64,000 nt of DNA from Acestrorhynchus altus. Taxonomy: Eukaryota; Chordata; Actinopteri; Characiformes; Acestrorhynchidae. How positions within the stretch are numbered: the stretch's first letter is position 1; the number at the start of each line of letters is the position of its first letter. Shown in pieces: positions 52,201 to 64,000 of the stretch. A program made the position numbers and the translations under genes. Under the pieces are notes generated by a model. That model did no database searches. It was given only the letters and a program-made list of their open reading frames with translations, and was not told the origin of the DNA. Location of the stretch: contig JAVGWO010000026.1 in the NCBI GenBank assembly GCA_034509495.1, forward strand, positions 5,899,083-5,963,082. The letters run 5' to 3'.

Positions 52201-54521
52201 CTAGCAATAAGTAGATGCCCTAAGCCAAATAGATAGAAAGCCAATAAAGTACTTTATCAAACTTTATTTCATAACAGTATAGCATAATTGCCCGAACAGT
52301 CCGTTATGAACAAGGGTTTATCTTTCAACTACCTCACAGCACACTCAAAACTGTGATTGGACAAGACTAGAACAGTTCATAGTCATTGATATCCTAGGCT
52401 TATTTGCAATGCTATGAGACAGGCATAACAAAGAACCATGGCTACAGTTAGATTTATGGCATTTAGCTGACACTCTTATCCAGAGAAACTTACAAGTTTA
52501 CTCTTATTACAGAGGTAGATAGTTATAGGAGTCTTTCCCAAACAGTCTTTTTGGTCTAGCACAGCATAGTTGCCCAGACTGGGAGTTGAACCCCAGTCTT
52601 CCACATGGTGGGAGTCTCCCATGTGGTGGCATAGTGGTACTCTGCTGCACCACACCAACCATGGCTACATTCACAAAGCATGTAAAGTGGCCCAAATCTG
52701 ATTCTCTCAAACAAACCAGATTGTTAGGCTACTCATCTTTTAATTGTGGTATGTGCAGCATATGTTCACACATCTAGGTGACTAATGACAAAGGACTGGT
52801 TTACCTGCTGTGTGAATTTAGCCTCAGTATTGATCAATAATAATATGAAGAACAACAACAACAACAACGACAAAAACAATAACAGACGAAGAAAACCCCT
52901 GTAAGCCATGATTTTGAGATCTAGAGTCTGTTAATTTAAACTGCATATATATCAATCTAAATCTTGTATTTATAGTAAATATTAAATGTATATAATTTAT
53001 AGTTATTTCTTGTTAAGTAAACTGCCTCAAGATTTGTTCTGTAAGGTCACAAAATCCATACATTTAGTAAATGTCTAAATATATGCAGACACCATTTCTA
53101 ATGAATCCATTCAGAACCCCTTGCTGACATGTGCAAATGCACAGACATAGCTTGTCTACAGTAGTCTATGAGTCAAGTAATGGCAATAGGAGTCTCTAGA
53201 GCAGATAAGCATGAAGCCATAAGTACACCATACCTAATTCCAGGTGTGGGCTAAAGATGAATAAAACCCCCAGCATTGAGCTGTGAGGCAGTGGAATTGG
53301 GTCTCCGGAATGATGGCTCTCTATACATTTGGGATGAGGTGTAGTGGTGATCATCTAAAATCTGGACATCACTAATATTATTGTCCAGCAATGCAATCAA
53401 ATGCTCCAGCAATGCTCCAATAAAAGACAGTTAATCCAACAAAAGCATGATAAACTCTTTTAATACCCTTGATTTTCCAATGAAAGAATGAACAGGTGTA
53501 CCCATAATTTTGTTCATATAGTGTACTTATGCCTATTTATTAAGCCAACATCAGTTTAGCCCCACCCACTTATGCTGAAGGTATAAGGCCTGATTTGTAG
53601 ACTAAGAAAGAGAGAAACAGCCTTTAATTTAACTAGACAGCTAGTGTGGTCATTGAACACTTGGTCTTGACACACAAATATCTGGCCCTAATAAAAAAAA
53701 GTGGAAACTGTACCTCTGTGCGTGGTAGGAAGTCTGGATCTGCCTGGATTCGACCAATGACCTCACAGAGGATGATTCCATATGCAAAAACATCCACCTG
53801 AAAGCACACAAATTAAAAAATTAAATCATCTAACTACATTTACAAAACAATGACAAGTCAGAAGGATCTGACACTTTGGCTGACAAGTTAGACTTCATAA
53901 CCTTTAATGATAAGTGATAAGGATGTGTTCAAAGAGTTTGACATATCTAATGCAACAATCTGATGGTATGTGTTGGAAACACTGAGTCATGCCACCTTTT
54001 CATCATACTGCTCCCCTCTCAGCACCTCTGGAGCCATCCAGTAGGGGGAGCCCACTATGGCCAATGTCTGCTTCTGTGTCCCATCACTGAAAAAGGAATA
54101 AGATGAAGATATACATACTCACTCATCACATGTATTTCTGCTGTGATCTCATACTTATTTAAGCTAATGTGCACTAATGTGTTACTCAAGCATCAGTAAG
54201 TATATGTTGGTGTGGACAGTCAGTAAAAATAGTGTAACTGACAGAAGCAGTGGAGTGAAAGGTGCCTCGCTGGGGGAATATTTCAGACTGGAGCGATAAT
54301 ACACTATATAAACAGATCCAGCACCACGATGAAGGATGAGAGAGAAGGGGAAGTGGGAAAAGAGGAAGAAAGAGGGGGAGGAGAGTAGAAGAGGAAGAGA
54401 GATTCAGAGAGAGATGACTGAAGACAGAGACGTGAGAGTCGTGTATGTGAAAGTACACTTCTGAGAGGCAGTGTGCAAAAATCCACACTCCAATACTACT
54501 GACTTCTAGTTTACCACGTGT

Positions 54522-54574
<53 letters not shown>

Positions 54575-56070
54575 CCAATCAATTATTTTTGCTTATTTTT
54601 TAAATATTGCAGACACATTTTGGACGTGTGTTTGGGGATATCATCGTGTTGTAGGATGATTCATTGTCTACAGGGTAAGGCATGGCATTGCAAAATGTTG
54701 TGGTAGCCTTCCTTTCGTCAAGGTCCCTTCAACTCTATATAAATCTCCTGTTTTATCACCTCCAAAGCATGTTCAGACCATCACACTGCCTCCACCATGC
54801 TTGACAGGTGGCATTAAGCATTGGTCTGGCATCTTTTCATTATTTCTCTACCTCACAAATGTTCCTTCTGTTTGATCTAAAGACCTGAAACTTGGACTCA
54901 CTGGTCCCCAACACCTTCCAAACTCGTGTATAGTCCAGTGTCCTTTTCTCTATGGCCCATCGCAGTCTTTTTCGTTTAATTGGCTAGTGTGAGGTATGGC
55001 ATTTTCTTGGCAATTCTGCCATCAAGTCCAGCATTCTGAAGTTGCCTCTTCACTGCTGAGGCAGACATTTGTGTTTACGGCTTCCATTTAGTGCAGCTCT
55101 CTCTAAAGTGATTAGTTAACAGCATGGTAAGATATTTCCAGTTCCTTTGCATTCTCTCACACTGAGTAGCCTTCCTTTCTTAACACAACAATAGCCTGAT
55201 GGGTCTGTAAAGAAAGTAAATTTCTGGCCATTTGGAGTCTGTCTGCAAATATTCTCCCTTATTACTATGTTCTGTAGCTGTGCAACAAAATTGAAAAAGG
55301 GTTTCCTAACAATCAGCACAATAACATTCTGAGATTTGCAGCCATACCATGAGACTGAGGTAGAGGACTGAGAATTGCTGCTATATGCAAAATAGGCCTC
55401 TATACAGAAATAGATCTGAATGTAATTTTCATTTTTCAAAAATGAATATGTCTAAACTGACTGTAATCGACCTAATTGTTTGTGAATTACATGAAAATGT
55501 GGTTTTCTTTGTAAAATAAATTAGATTAGCAAGTGATCCCATACAGTTTTATTAACAGTGCCTTATTTTAGTACAATCAACAAAAGTATGCATCAACAGA
55601 ACTACAACAAGTAAACCTTTTAATGCATTACTATCATTTGTCAGTTACTGTTGCAATGCTTCATCAATAGTCAGTGAAGACACTCAGTGACATGAGAGTG
55701 ATGCAGAGAGCATTAAAGAGAGATGCAGAGAAGGAGCTGCAGACAGAGAGATGCAGAAGCAATTAATACAGAGAGTGAGAAAGCAAGAGATGCATTAAGA
55801 GGACTAAATGAAGAATAAGATAATGCAAGAGAGAGATGCAAAGAAAGATAAAGATAGACAGAAAGAAAGGGGTAAAAGGGTGGAGAAGCAGCAAGCAAGA
55901 GTGTAAAGTGTAATAAAGCTTGCAGTGTAAACACCATTTGGGGAAGTGCTAGTAGAGGCTCAGTCAGCAGCAGCTTGCTGGAATAGTTTGACCTTATTAG
56001 GAGAGCTTTCCAAAAAGCCCTCCATCTAACTCCCAACACACACACACACTTTCTCTCTCTTGCTTGCCTG

Positions 56071-56129
<59 letters not shown>

Positions 56130-59100
56130 CTTCTCTCTCTCTCTTCAGGACAGCAGCATGTCTGTCACTTGAGACACCCTTAAATTATGTATATAGCCAA
56201 ACACCTGTGAACCAAAAATGGAGGGGGGGGGGGGGGGAGAGAAAAAAAAAAAACAAGGCAATGATTCAGTCCCGTTTTTAGCAGGATAAGCACTGCCACG
56301 CAAGCACACACACACTAGCCCAAGTATAACACACACATACAGAAACATTAGGAAGTTGTACACAAACACAGAACGGAAACAGAGCACCAGCAACCAGGCA
56401 GCTGCCTGTGTTTAGCAACAGTGTTATATAAGAGTGTGTGTGCTGGGGAGAGTGTGCACGTTTCTGATGTAGTGTTAAAGGGGAAGGTGTGATGAATACA
56501 GAGTAAGGCCACAGTGAGGAAATGTCAAGATCATAAAGTAACACACTACATTTAAACATTCACAGAGAAAACACACCCACACATACAGACTAGAGCAGGT
56601 CAACTGTGCAATGAGCACTACACACACTCCATACTTGTTAGCAGTAAGGCTAACTAAGGTAATGTTTTTATTGACTGTAACTCTCAGAAGTTGGTGGTCA
56701 TGCCAGGGTAATCAAACTGTGCATAACCAGCATATAAACAAAGTTCCCCTGAACCTCACTGTAAAGTATCGAAAGCATTTGTATCACTATGCAAGTTCAT
56801 GTTTGATGCTGATAGACCAAGAAACAGATCAACATAACTGTGATCCAAAAATAATGTGCATGACCAAATGTTCCCAAAAATGGGATAGAGCCAGCATTGC
56901 CTTTATCTTCTCATTTTAGTCATTTGTTCTTGAAGGACAATGCTGAAACACTGTTTGAATCTGCTGCTAGTGTTCAGCCTGAATACACTAGGCTGTGCTA
57001 GGATGCACTGAGAGGAGGAGTGAGAGAGTACAAGAGAGATGGACAGACAGATCATGTGCTTTTAGGAGTTGCAGTTATAGGAGTTTTGAGATGTAGCAGA
57101 AAATAAATGTTACAAGTAAACATGGAACAAAATAGATGGCACAAAACTTCACAGAGTTAAGCAGAGACTTATGCAAGTTACAGTTGGTTCCACCTAGTGT
57201 GGTATAGCACCCCCCTGAGGTAGCGGCTACTGCCTGTGGTGAAGTGAACAAGAATTCACTGACCTGTAATCTGGAATTTTCTCTGCCAGGCCAAAGTCTC
57301 CAACAACAGCAGTACAAACTCCACTCTCCCAGCGCACCAGACAATTCTACACACACACACATAGACTTTATTATATACACCTACCACATCAGTGCAGTGG
57401 GTAGATTTAAAATTACAGACTGTAGCTCATCCAGTTAGATGCTATGTTTCTAATATTGTAGTAAATCTGTATGTGTACATCATGAGGTTGCTAGAGATGG
57501 AAAAACATTTCCAACTCTAGATGTTGCTGTGGAGGACCTGCAGATTGTGTGTGTACCTTTGAGGTCAGGTCTCTATGGAATATGCCTTTGCTGTGCAGGT
57601 AGTGCAGTCCTCGAGCAATATCCAGTCCAAGGCCCATCCTCACAGACCAGGACAGATACACATCACTGTCCAGCAGCTGCTCCAGATTACCACCATTAAT
57701 GTACTACACATATGGTGAACACACAGAGAAAATACACACAGCATACATTGATTTAAAACAAAGATGTACACACTACCACTTCACATGATCACTTTTTGCA
57801 AACTGCAGTTGCGACATTTCCTAAACCACTGCTTCTGCTTTATACACTACTCGAAATATTCTGAATTATTGATGGGATTAAACAGTACCTCTGTGAGAGC
57901 ATGGAGGTGTCCTTCGTGTACACACACTCCCACAAACCTGAGGAAAAAACAGACACACAGAATGAACGTTGATGCTAATACCCAAACACATCTCAAGCAG
58001 TTAGCAAAACAATACCATCAACATGTTCTTGCAGGAGTGACCAAGCAGAGACACCATGAAGATGCATAAACACACATACACACTAAACACACATTGCAAC
58101 ATCACAAGCTGCAGCTAGTCAGAGGGATTCGGCACAGCCAAAGTAAGCTAAACCTTGTCTTAAAGCAGCTGGGCTTCAGAGTCTATCCCAGTATAAACAG
58201 TAGTCCTGAGTCTGCCAGGTAAAGAAACACTCTACAGTGTACTAGAATACCAGGAGGCCTCCAGGGACACAGCCTGTCCAATACAAACCAGGGCATTGAC
58301 CAGATTCCAGTACAAGACAAGGACAAATTCACAGCTATATGCAGTGGATGCTGCAAGTGTAGATAAGGTCACATCCTCTACATGGAACACACCACACATA
58401 TTTAATGCACAACTACAGCTTATTTGTTGAACTTAACCATTTCACGTATGGAGGTCACTACAGTGCAAAACTATTTAAAAGTTAATATTTTCTATGTACG
58501 TTGTTTTCCCATAGCTAGGCTACAATATGTAGCATAATATTCATTCTACAGCATTAAATTGTCCATATTACTCCATTTATTCCCAAAAAATGTGAATTGT
58601 TCTATTCATTTGGCTGTTAATACCGTATCACCAGAAGGTGAACACCTGAGTGGACACATGAATAACTCACACACTTACTTAGCCCCTCACACATACAGAC
58701 ACAATTTAATAGTTTTAATCAGCCTGAAAGGTAGAATAAAAATGTTTTATTCAGCAGAAAAACAAAAACCCAATGGTGCCATGCCTAATGCCTGCATAGA
58801 GTAGAGTAAAGAACCTCAGCATTGAGCTGTGGAGAAGGGCAACTGTGTTCTCTGGAGTAATGGGCTCCATCTAATACTTTCCCTACATCCTGATGTCACT
58901 AAAGCACTTTTCACTGAATGCCATCAAATCCTTACAGCAATGCTCCTATATCTAGCCGCAAGTCTTCCTTGGACAATAGGGACAAAAGCAGGATAAACAA
59001 ATTATATCATTGGCTTCAGAAGAAAACCTTACTAAAAAGGGGTTCCTTTACTTTTGTCCATGTAGTTTAGCTGAATTTGTGGCAAACTGACCTGAGGATG

Positions 59101-59213
59101 TTTGGGTGACAGAGTCGGTTCATCAGCTGCACTTCTTTCAACATGTTAGCCCTGTTACTGGCCAGTGTGTTCATCTTCAGGGCCATGACCTGCCCTGTGA
59201 TCCTGTGTTTTAC
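49230..59213 (-). CDS. tesk1: Testis-associated actin-remodelling kinase 1, 5'-partial
   Basis: Nine exons on the minus strand: 59213-59092, 57937-57889, 57703-57557, 57346-57264, 54086-53996, 53797-53714, 51198-51112, 51025-50926 and 50422-49230. All are in phase, giving 651 residues. The N-terminal exon (start codon and glycine loop) is not in the window. Kinase motifs: GQVMALKMN (ATP lysine), FHRDLTSKN (catalytic loop, TESK/LIMK style), VVGDFGLAEKIPDY (DFG), GSPYWMAPEVLRGEQYDEK and DVFAYGIILCEVI. The last exon encodes about 397 residues of Ser/Pro-rich tail, with RLSRSKSDMLPP, VNPFSQRHDLNGGRIKLFD and a Cys-rich end, CSGCCLAGFSFPSMC. TESK kinases phosphorylate cofilin on Ser3 and stabilise actin downstream of integrins. 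TESK1 is preferred over TESK2 because of the Cys-rich end and the 9p13.3 partners rgp1 and msmp, although parts of the kinase domain read like TESK2. Confidence 0.92.
51278..51778. mobile_element. MITE family A copy (full length), in tesk1 intron
   Basis: It starts TACACTATATAGACAAAAGTA, then TTGGGCCACCTGGTCATTCA, and ends ACTATTTGGACAAACAGTATA. The inverted ends are visible. Internal strings are shared with 38868-39255. Confidence 0.75.
52440..52665. mobile_element. SINE-like dispersed repeat
   Basis: TTTATGGCATTTAGCTGACAC and CTTATCCAGAGAAACTTACA open it. GACTGGGAGTTGAACCCCAGTC, a tRNA B-box-like string, lies in the middle. The start is shared with 59945-60115. Confidence 0.55.
53110..53528. 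mobile_element. MITE family A copy (full length), in tesk1 intron
   Basis: It contains ATGTGCAAATGCACAGACATA, AGCATTGAGCTGTGAGGCAG and the terminal TTTGTTCATATAGTGTACT. Confidence 0.7.
54525..54572. repeat. (CA)24 microsatellite in tesk1 intron
   Basis: A perfect CA run. Confidence 0.95.
54690..55450 (-). pseudogene. Tc1-like transposase relic, C-terminal part
   Basis: Minus-strand translation in broken frames gives RLRWAIEKRTLDYTRVWKV, then ESKFQVFRSNRRNI, followed by CQAWWRQCDGLNML. These correspond to the Tc1 strings around 'W..V.W.DE.KF..F' and 'GGGSVMVWG'. Stops and frame breaks are frequent. Confidence 0.7.
56073..56127. repeat. (CA)27 microsatellite in tesk1 intron
   Basis: A perfect CA run followed by a CT-rich stretch. 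Confidence 0.95.
56223..56237. repeat. G15 homopolymer
   Basis: Fifteen consecutive G, followed by an A-rich run. The exact length is prone to sequencing error. Confidence 0.85.
58800..59078. mobile_element. MITE family A copy (partial), just downstream of a tesk1 exon
   Basis: The strings CAGCATTGAGCTGTGGAGAAG, GATGTCACTAAAGCACTTTTC and TACTTTTGTCCATGTAGTTTA match the other family A copies. It ends 14 bp from the exon boundary at 59092. Confidence 0.65.
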
Positions 59214-59687
59214 CTATATCGTGAGAGACACAAAGAATAAGGAAGGGAGTGAGAGAAAGAGAGAGGATGAACTGAATCTTCCTGTCACCAACAGACACTT
59301 TAAAAGCAGCTCTTCTCCATAGATGTCTACTGCAGCTGGGCCACACACACGCACACACGCACTCTTTTGATTCTTCCTGGACTTCAAAGAGAAACAGTGC
59401 TGAGATGATTGGGGGGTGGGGGGTACAGACCAAGTCTGATTCATCTGAATCCAAAGCTCAGCTCACTGTTCTAGCGAGAGTCACCAACAGGGTATTCAGA
59501 TTTGGAAAACTTTACACTTTGATGTGATGCAAAGTTGGATTGTCCTCTATGGATTGCCTTTATTGTGCCATAGTTACATAGGCATTTGGTGGATAATGAC
59601 TTGCATATACTTCACGACAAAATTATTTACTTCCTATACTACACTAAAATGTGCTTTGAATGGGGGGGGGTGCATGTTTATTATTTG

Positions 59688-59691
<4 letters not shown>

Positions 59692-59739
<48 letters not shown>
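59692..59739. repeat. (CA)24 microsatellite
   Basis: A perfect CA run in tesk1 intron 1. Confidence 0.95.
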
Positions 59740-59741
<2 letters not shown>

Positions 59742-59794
59742 TCAAAAAAATGGTTGCACAAAGAGTTGCACCCAGAACGAAGTGTCAGGTTGCA

Positions 59795-59950
59795 ACGCTA
59801 TTGTGAAGATAAAAGGTTACCAGGAACAATAAATGATTAAAAAATTTGATTGATATGGCCAACATTTATTGATCTACACATACAGAAGTAGTGTTTCTCA
59901 GTATGGTGTCAAGTGACTGAGCTTGATGCCATTGTGCACTGCAATCAGTT
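59795..59950. mobile_element. Dispersed repeat shared with 43735-44060
   Basis: ACCAGGAACAATAAATGATT and AGTAGTGTTTCTCAGTATGG are shared with the copy in the receptor intron. Confidence 0.5.
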
Positions 59951-60115
59951 ACATTTACATTTAAGGTATTTAGCAGATGCTCTTGACCAGAGTGACTTAC
60001 AAAAGTGCTTTGCTGCTCACTCAGAAGATATCCTTATCTAGTAAGTAGACTGATCAGTTGATTCCTTCTGGAAGCAGAAGGATGACCCCTCTGTGCGAAT
60101 CTGGTACCAACTGCT
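59945..60115. mobile_element. SINE-like dispersed repeat
   Basis: It opens ACATTTACATTTAAGGTATT, then TAGCAGATGCTCTTGACCAG and AGTGACTTACAAAAGTGC, a start shared by many fish short repeats and by 52440-52665. Confidence 0.55.
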
Positions 60116-60504
60116 GCTAGAGCACTGTTCCATTTTTCTTTCTCTAATACCAATGCTGATACAGAGAATCAACTAACATATCTGATATTTCTTCTTTTAA
60201 ACAACAAACTTTTCAAATCAGCCCTTCAACTTAGATGAGCATCAAAGTAGATGGTCACACTAACTACTGAACAACTCCACAGGAAGAAACACAGCACATC
60301 ACACATCAGCGAGTGCTTCCTGCCCAATTTCCGACTCAGCATTTTCTGCTATATCATCCAAACCTTTACTGAAACCTCAGTTTGTGTTGTGTCAAAAAAG
60401 CCTACATTTAGATGGCAACAGTAATGTCCGACAGTATACACAGATTTATCCATAGCAGAACTGAAGGATTTCTGAATATTGTCTAGAAGACGAAGACACC
60501 AAGT

Positions 60505-60785
60505 ACACCATATGGCACAGGGCAGGGCCCTTCATCTGCTGTGGACCTACTGTTCTGCACACCTGACCAAGCTCAAAAAGAACTTGCTAATTAGCTGATG
60601 ACTTTGATCAGGTGTTGGGGCCGGGAACAGTTAAACACACCAGTGGCTTCCTAGGACTGAAAAACAAACTAAAAAAACCCAACTTTTTTTCTCAACCCTG
60701 GTCCTGGAGGCACCCCTGCCCAGTGCCTTTCTTGCTCCCAACACCCCAATTCAACTAATTAGCTCATTAACAAGCCCTTTCAGAC
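60505..60785. mobile_element. Palindromic hAT-like MITE (family L)
   Basis: The half ending CTCAACCCTGGTCCTGGAGG mirrors the upstream stretch with TTAGCTGATGACTTTGATCAGG. It is a common fish non-autonomous element. Confidence 0.5.
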
Positions 60786-61640
60786 TTACAGGGGGACACA
60801 CATTTATGAGCATGGTCAGTTATACTGCCTGCTCCTATATAAGGCCCCAAACTTCTAGCATTACACTGAGGGTGTACGTGTGTGTGCGCGTGCGTGTGTT
60901 CGTTCATCAATATGAGAGAAGTGTCCGGACGCTCCTCTGCCTCCGAGAATTCATACATTCCAACTCAGTCAAACTGTCTGGTTGTCAAGGCAACATACTG
61001 CTTCCAGTAACACACATATACACACACACACCACTCAACATCCTCTTCTGATGAGGAGGAAGAGTACGTCCTAAACTCTGTGTGTAATGGTCTTTAGAGG
61101 AAGCTCTGCCCTCCAGAAATCATCCACACTCACTTTCAGCAACTCTGTCCAACAGCAACACATCAAGAGTGAAGAGTGGGGATCTTCAAATGTGTAAATC
61201 ACAATGATGAGTAATTAAACCAATCTATGATCAACGGTGCAAATAACTGGATGCCAAACATATCAAGGATTATGTTGAATTTAACAAAAAAAAAACCCAA
61301 AACAATGAAGTTAAGAATGTAGGCATCACTGACCAATGAAAAATGCCTGAACACATTTGGTGTGCTCACTCAGTGCACCATATTAGGTTTTAAAACAAAT
61401 GTAGATCAACAGAAATTCCAGGTCGGGCAATCACTATTAAATTTGAAAAAATGTAGAAGCATTTTAATTCTCTCTGATCGGATTTCAATAATATTATAAT
61501 GATTATTAATAATAGGACTGAATTGGTAAAAAGCCACACAGAAAATATTCACAATATAATTCCAGCTGGTTAATCCAGTTATCATGGAAATTCTCTATTT
61601 TACACTGAACAGTGCATGGAAAACATTTCACATCCATTTT

Positions 61641-61646
<6 letters not shown>

Positions 61647-61706
<60 letters not shown>

Positions 61707-61713
61707 TATATAT

Positions 61714-61753
<40 letters not shown>

Positions 61754-61758
61754 ACACT
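61647..61758. repeat. Compound (TA)n(CA)n microsatellite
   Basis: TA repeats with CATA interruptions pass into CA repeats. Confidence 0.95.
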
Positions 61759-63039
61759 ATTTTGATACAACTTTAAATTAATTGTTAATTGGCAAAATAT
61801 CATTTTTTTTTTCTGCCTTCAATGCACATTTAATGATCCTTCCTGTTTTTCTGAAGTACCTCACTTTGGTACAGAGTCTGAGACAAAATTACAATTCTGG
61901 TATCATGACGATCACATTCACATTTTCCCTCTTCAGCGAGCCAGAACACTAAATTCTAAATAAAACATGCTCAGGAGCGTCTGGATACCACACTTAGCTG
62001 GGCTTGGCCAGTGCTGAAGTGAAACTCAGCAGGAAGACAGAAATGTAAAATCGCTCTCCAACTACAGCTGCTTAGAGAACTAGAAAATGCTGAGACTATC
62101 ATTTATTCAGAGATTTATGAGCTCAATAACTATCATGTTTATCAGATCCATCATGATTAAAAGAGCCTGCCCATGCATGCCACAATTCATCAGAGCCACC
62201 TGCAACCACAAGCAACAAATACAGTAACTAGGGATGTATTAGCTTTCCACTAGTATAGATGTAACGGCAGATTGCTAAATATTTGTTAAGGTATTCAGGT
62301 TAGTTTCAATGTTGATGTTAAGTTCTAATATTTCCTTCCATTATTTCTTCCCTTCCTTCATCAGTTTTCTCCTTGAACCCCAAAAAAGGGGTCTGGTTAG
62401 AGGTCTTCAGTAAGACAATGGATTTGTATAGAACCACCATATATCAAACAAATATTTGAGCTCTCAGTAATATACAGAACCTTTCTTCTCGGCGTGTACT
62501 TCCTAATCTTCTTCCCTACATGTATCAGATTAAAGAGGTAGTGAGGGCCACTGTATACATTGATCAGATTAAACATATTTGGATCTTAAAGAACCTAAAT
62601 GATGAAAAAATGTCCTAAAATGGGTTTTTCAGAGAGTCAAATCATCTTTTTTTGCTCCCTTCATTAATGGCCTGAGTTTGATCCTGTGACGGTCACTCAG
62701 ATTCAGGTTCCAAACTAGTGATGAGAATCAAGACCCGTTAACACCAACAAGATTTGGACTTTACATAACGTACAAACATCTGCTCATGTGCCATGTCACC
62801 GAATGACCGGTCAGACCTCCCCTTATCGAGTGTTACACCTGCTTGAGAACTCTGAAGTGCTCATTATGAAATCTAATCTATCACTTGAACACTTAGATGA
62901 CCTTATGAACTATGACACGCATTTCATACACGGTTCACACTCGGTTTTAATAGAGTTCACTGACTTTTACATCTGATACCTGCTAGATGCAATTGTTGTT
63001 GACAAATGTTGGGTGCAAGCACTCTGGCTGATGTCGACG

Positions 63040-63362
63040 TCACTTTCACATACATACAGTATTCACAAAGTATGCACATTTTGTTATTTTACAGCCTTAT
63101 TCCAAAAAGGATTCATGTTTTCCTCAAAATTCTACACACAGTACCCAGAGTCAAGACTTGAACTCGACTGAACACCTCTGAAGATCTAACACACTGTGCA
63201 CTGACACTGCGCATCCAATCTGACAAGGTTCTGCAAAGAAGAAAGGGAGAAACTTTCCAAAAACAGGTGTGTAAAGCATGTAGCATCATAATCAAAAACA
63301 CTTGAGGCTGTAACTGCTGTCAAAGGTTCTTCAACATGGTATCAAGCAAAGGTTGTGAATAC
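63040..63362. mobile_element. Internally deleted Tc1-like transposon
   Basis: It begins GTATTCACAAAGTATGCACA with TTACAGCCTTATTCCAAAAA and ends GCAAAGGTTGTGAATACTG. Between them are fragments of the transposase 3' part (TGCAAAGAAGAAAGGGAGAA, GTAGCATCATAATCAAAAAC). No open frame is left. Confidence 0.7.
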
Positions 63363-63480
63363 TGCTAGTAATTATGGAACTACAAAGTGCTCCTGTTATG
63401 TAATTGAAGCTGATAAAAATGAACAGTGAGTGTAGAAACAAGCAGGTGGTCATAAAAGTTGTGGTTGACTGTAAACCAGT
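63358..63480. mobile_element. MITE family P fragment
   Basis: TAATTATGGAACTACAAAG, AATGAACAGTGAGTGTAGAAAC and AGCAGGTGGTCATAAAAGTT match the right arm of the palindromic MITE. Confidence 0.65.
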
Positions 63481-63557
63481 AAGAAAAATCTATTTCAGAC
63501 CGTCACTGCACTGTGACATGATCTCTTGATTAACAAAATACTGCTGCATAATATATG

Positions 63558-63624
63558 TACACTACCAGTCAAAAGTTTCAGAACCCATATTAGGTGTTCT
63601 AAAACTTTTGACAAGTAGTGTGCG
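63558..63624. repeat. Tc1-end foldback (solo inverted repeat)
   Basis: CACTACCAGTCAAAAGTTTCAG is followed, after a short loop, by CTAAAACTTTTGACAAGTAGTG. These are two Tc1-type terminal repeats almost back to back. Confidence 0.75.
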
Positions 63625-63735
63625 TGTGTGTATGTATGTATATATATCACACACAGACACACTTTATGAATAGAAATGGAAAGAAGGGTTACAATGGTTA
63701 TGGTTAGACTAAGAGTTAGGTTTATATGAGGCTTA

Positions 63736-63755
63736 GGTGGAGGTGGAGGTGGAGG
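63736..63755. repeat. (GGTGGA)n short repeat
   Basis: Three and a half hexanucleotide units. Confidence 0.9.
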
Positions 63756-64000
63756 CAATAAAATTGCACTGCTCACTTTGCAACAGTCTGTTCAAATCAT
63801 TTCATTTCTGCATGTCAGAGTTGTGTTGTGTTGTGTGTATGTAACTCATACAGATGCACAACAGACTGAAAATATTTAATAGACATTGCATGACTCCTGA
63901 AATGCTCTTTTATTCACATATGTATGAACTCCTCAAGACCGGGCTTGGCTCGGAACAGCACCCACACTGCTATACAGGCACAAATGAGCTTTAATGGAAC

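Larger units (their letters stand above)
59214..64000. other. tesk1 first-intron region, no exon found
   Basis: I searched both strands for the expected first coding exon (ending in a GFFSEVYK-like string before a donor) and saw none. Apart from the listed repeats, 60120-60500, 60900-61640 and 61760-63030 hold nothing I recognise. Confidence 0.5.

Noticed and set aside
49230..59213. Calling the kinase tesk2
   Set aside because: The Cys-rich C-terminal CSGCC...SMC and the rgp1/msmp linkage favour TESK1; the doubt is recorded as a finding.
60806..61051. Small gene behind TATATAAGG at 60837
   Set aside because: The frame is low-complexity (CVRVRVFV from GT/GC repeats) and no homology is seen.

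Overview
The window is nuclear DNA from a ray-finned fish. The evidence is vertebrate intron/exon structure with GT-AG junctions, long (GT)n/(CA)n and (AT)n microsatellites, and many fish-type repeats: Tc1-like transposase relics, hAT-like and palindromic MITEs, LINE 3' tails and tRNA-style SINE pieces. The repeat set resembles that of otophysan fishes (characins, catfishes), but this is an impression and not a test. All identities come from reading translated exons against remembered family members; no search was run.

Five protein-coding genes can be supported. (1) rgp1, + strand, eight coding exons 4357-11864 plus a non-coding first exon ending at 4081. It is a subunit of the RIC1-RGP1 exchange factor for Rab6. 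(2) msmp, - strand, three exons 14632-13106, a small secreted ten-cysteine protein behind a TATA box. It is tail-to-tail with rgp1. (3) pik3c3 (VPS34), + strand, 25 coding exons 21718-36404, with a candidate 27-nt in-frame microexon. (4) A class II cytokine receptor, - strand, seven coding exons 48307-39409, most like IFNGR1 by its LPKSL box; it is tail-to-tail with pik3c3. (5) tesk1, - strand, nine exons 59213-49230. The first coding exon is not in the window, so the gene is 5'-partial.

Layout: 1-3390 is repeat-rich intergenic DNA. 3390-12300 is rgp1. 12860-14720 is msmp. 14720-21200 is a gene-poor interval with Tc1, LINE and MITE debris and a minisatellite-bearing retro-tail. 21200-36700 is pik3c3. 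36700-39400 is intergenic. 39409-48600 is the receptor. 48670-64000 is tesk1 and its first intron, with no further exon recognised after 59213.

The genes belong to separate processes: Golgi/endosome trafficking, phosphoinositide/autophagy signalling, secreted signalling, cytokine reception and cofilin/actin control. They do not form a pathway. rgp1, msmp and tesk1 are all near one another on human 9p13.3, while PIK3C3 is on human chromosome 18, so the window joins a conserved block to a different neighbour.

The most interesting signals are non-coding. (UG)n tracts lie directly against 3' splice sites (rgp1 intron 5, receptor intron 1, and a short one in tesk1) or against a stop codon (rgp1), an arrangement like the TGmTn tract of CFTR intron 8. 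Others are the candidate pik3c3 microexon, a 61-bp segment duplicated in two pik3c3 introns, a nine-unit minisatellite in pik3c3 intron 1, and a PU.1/IRF-type composite site at the receptor's 5' end.
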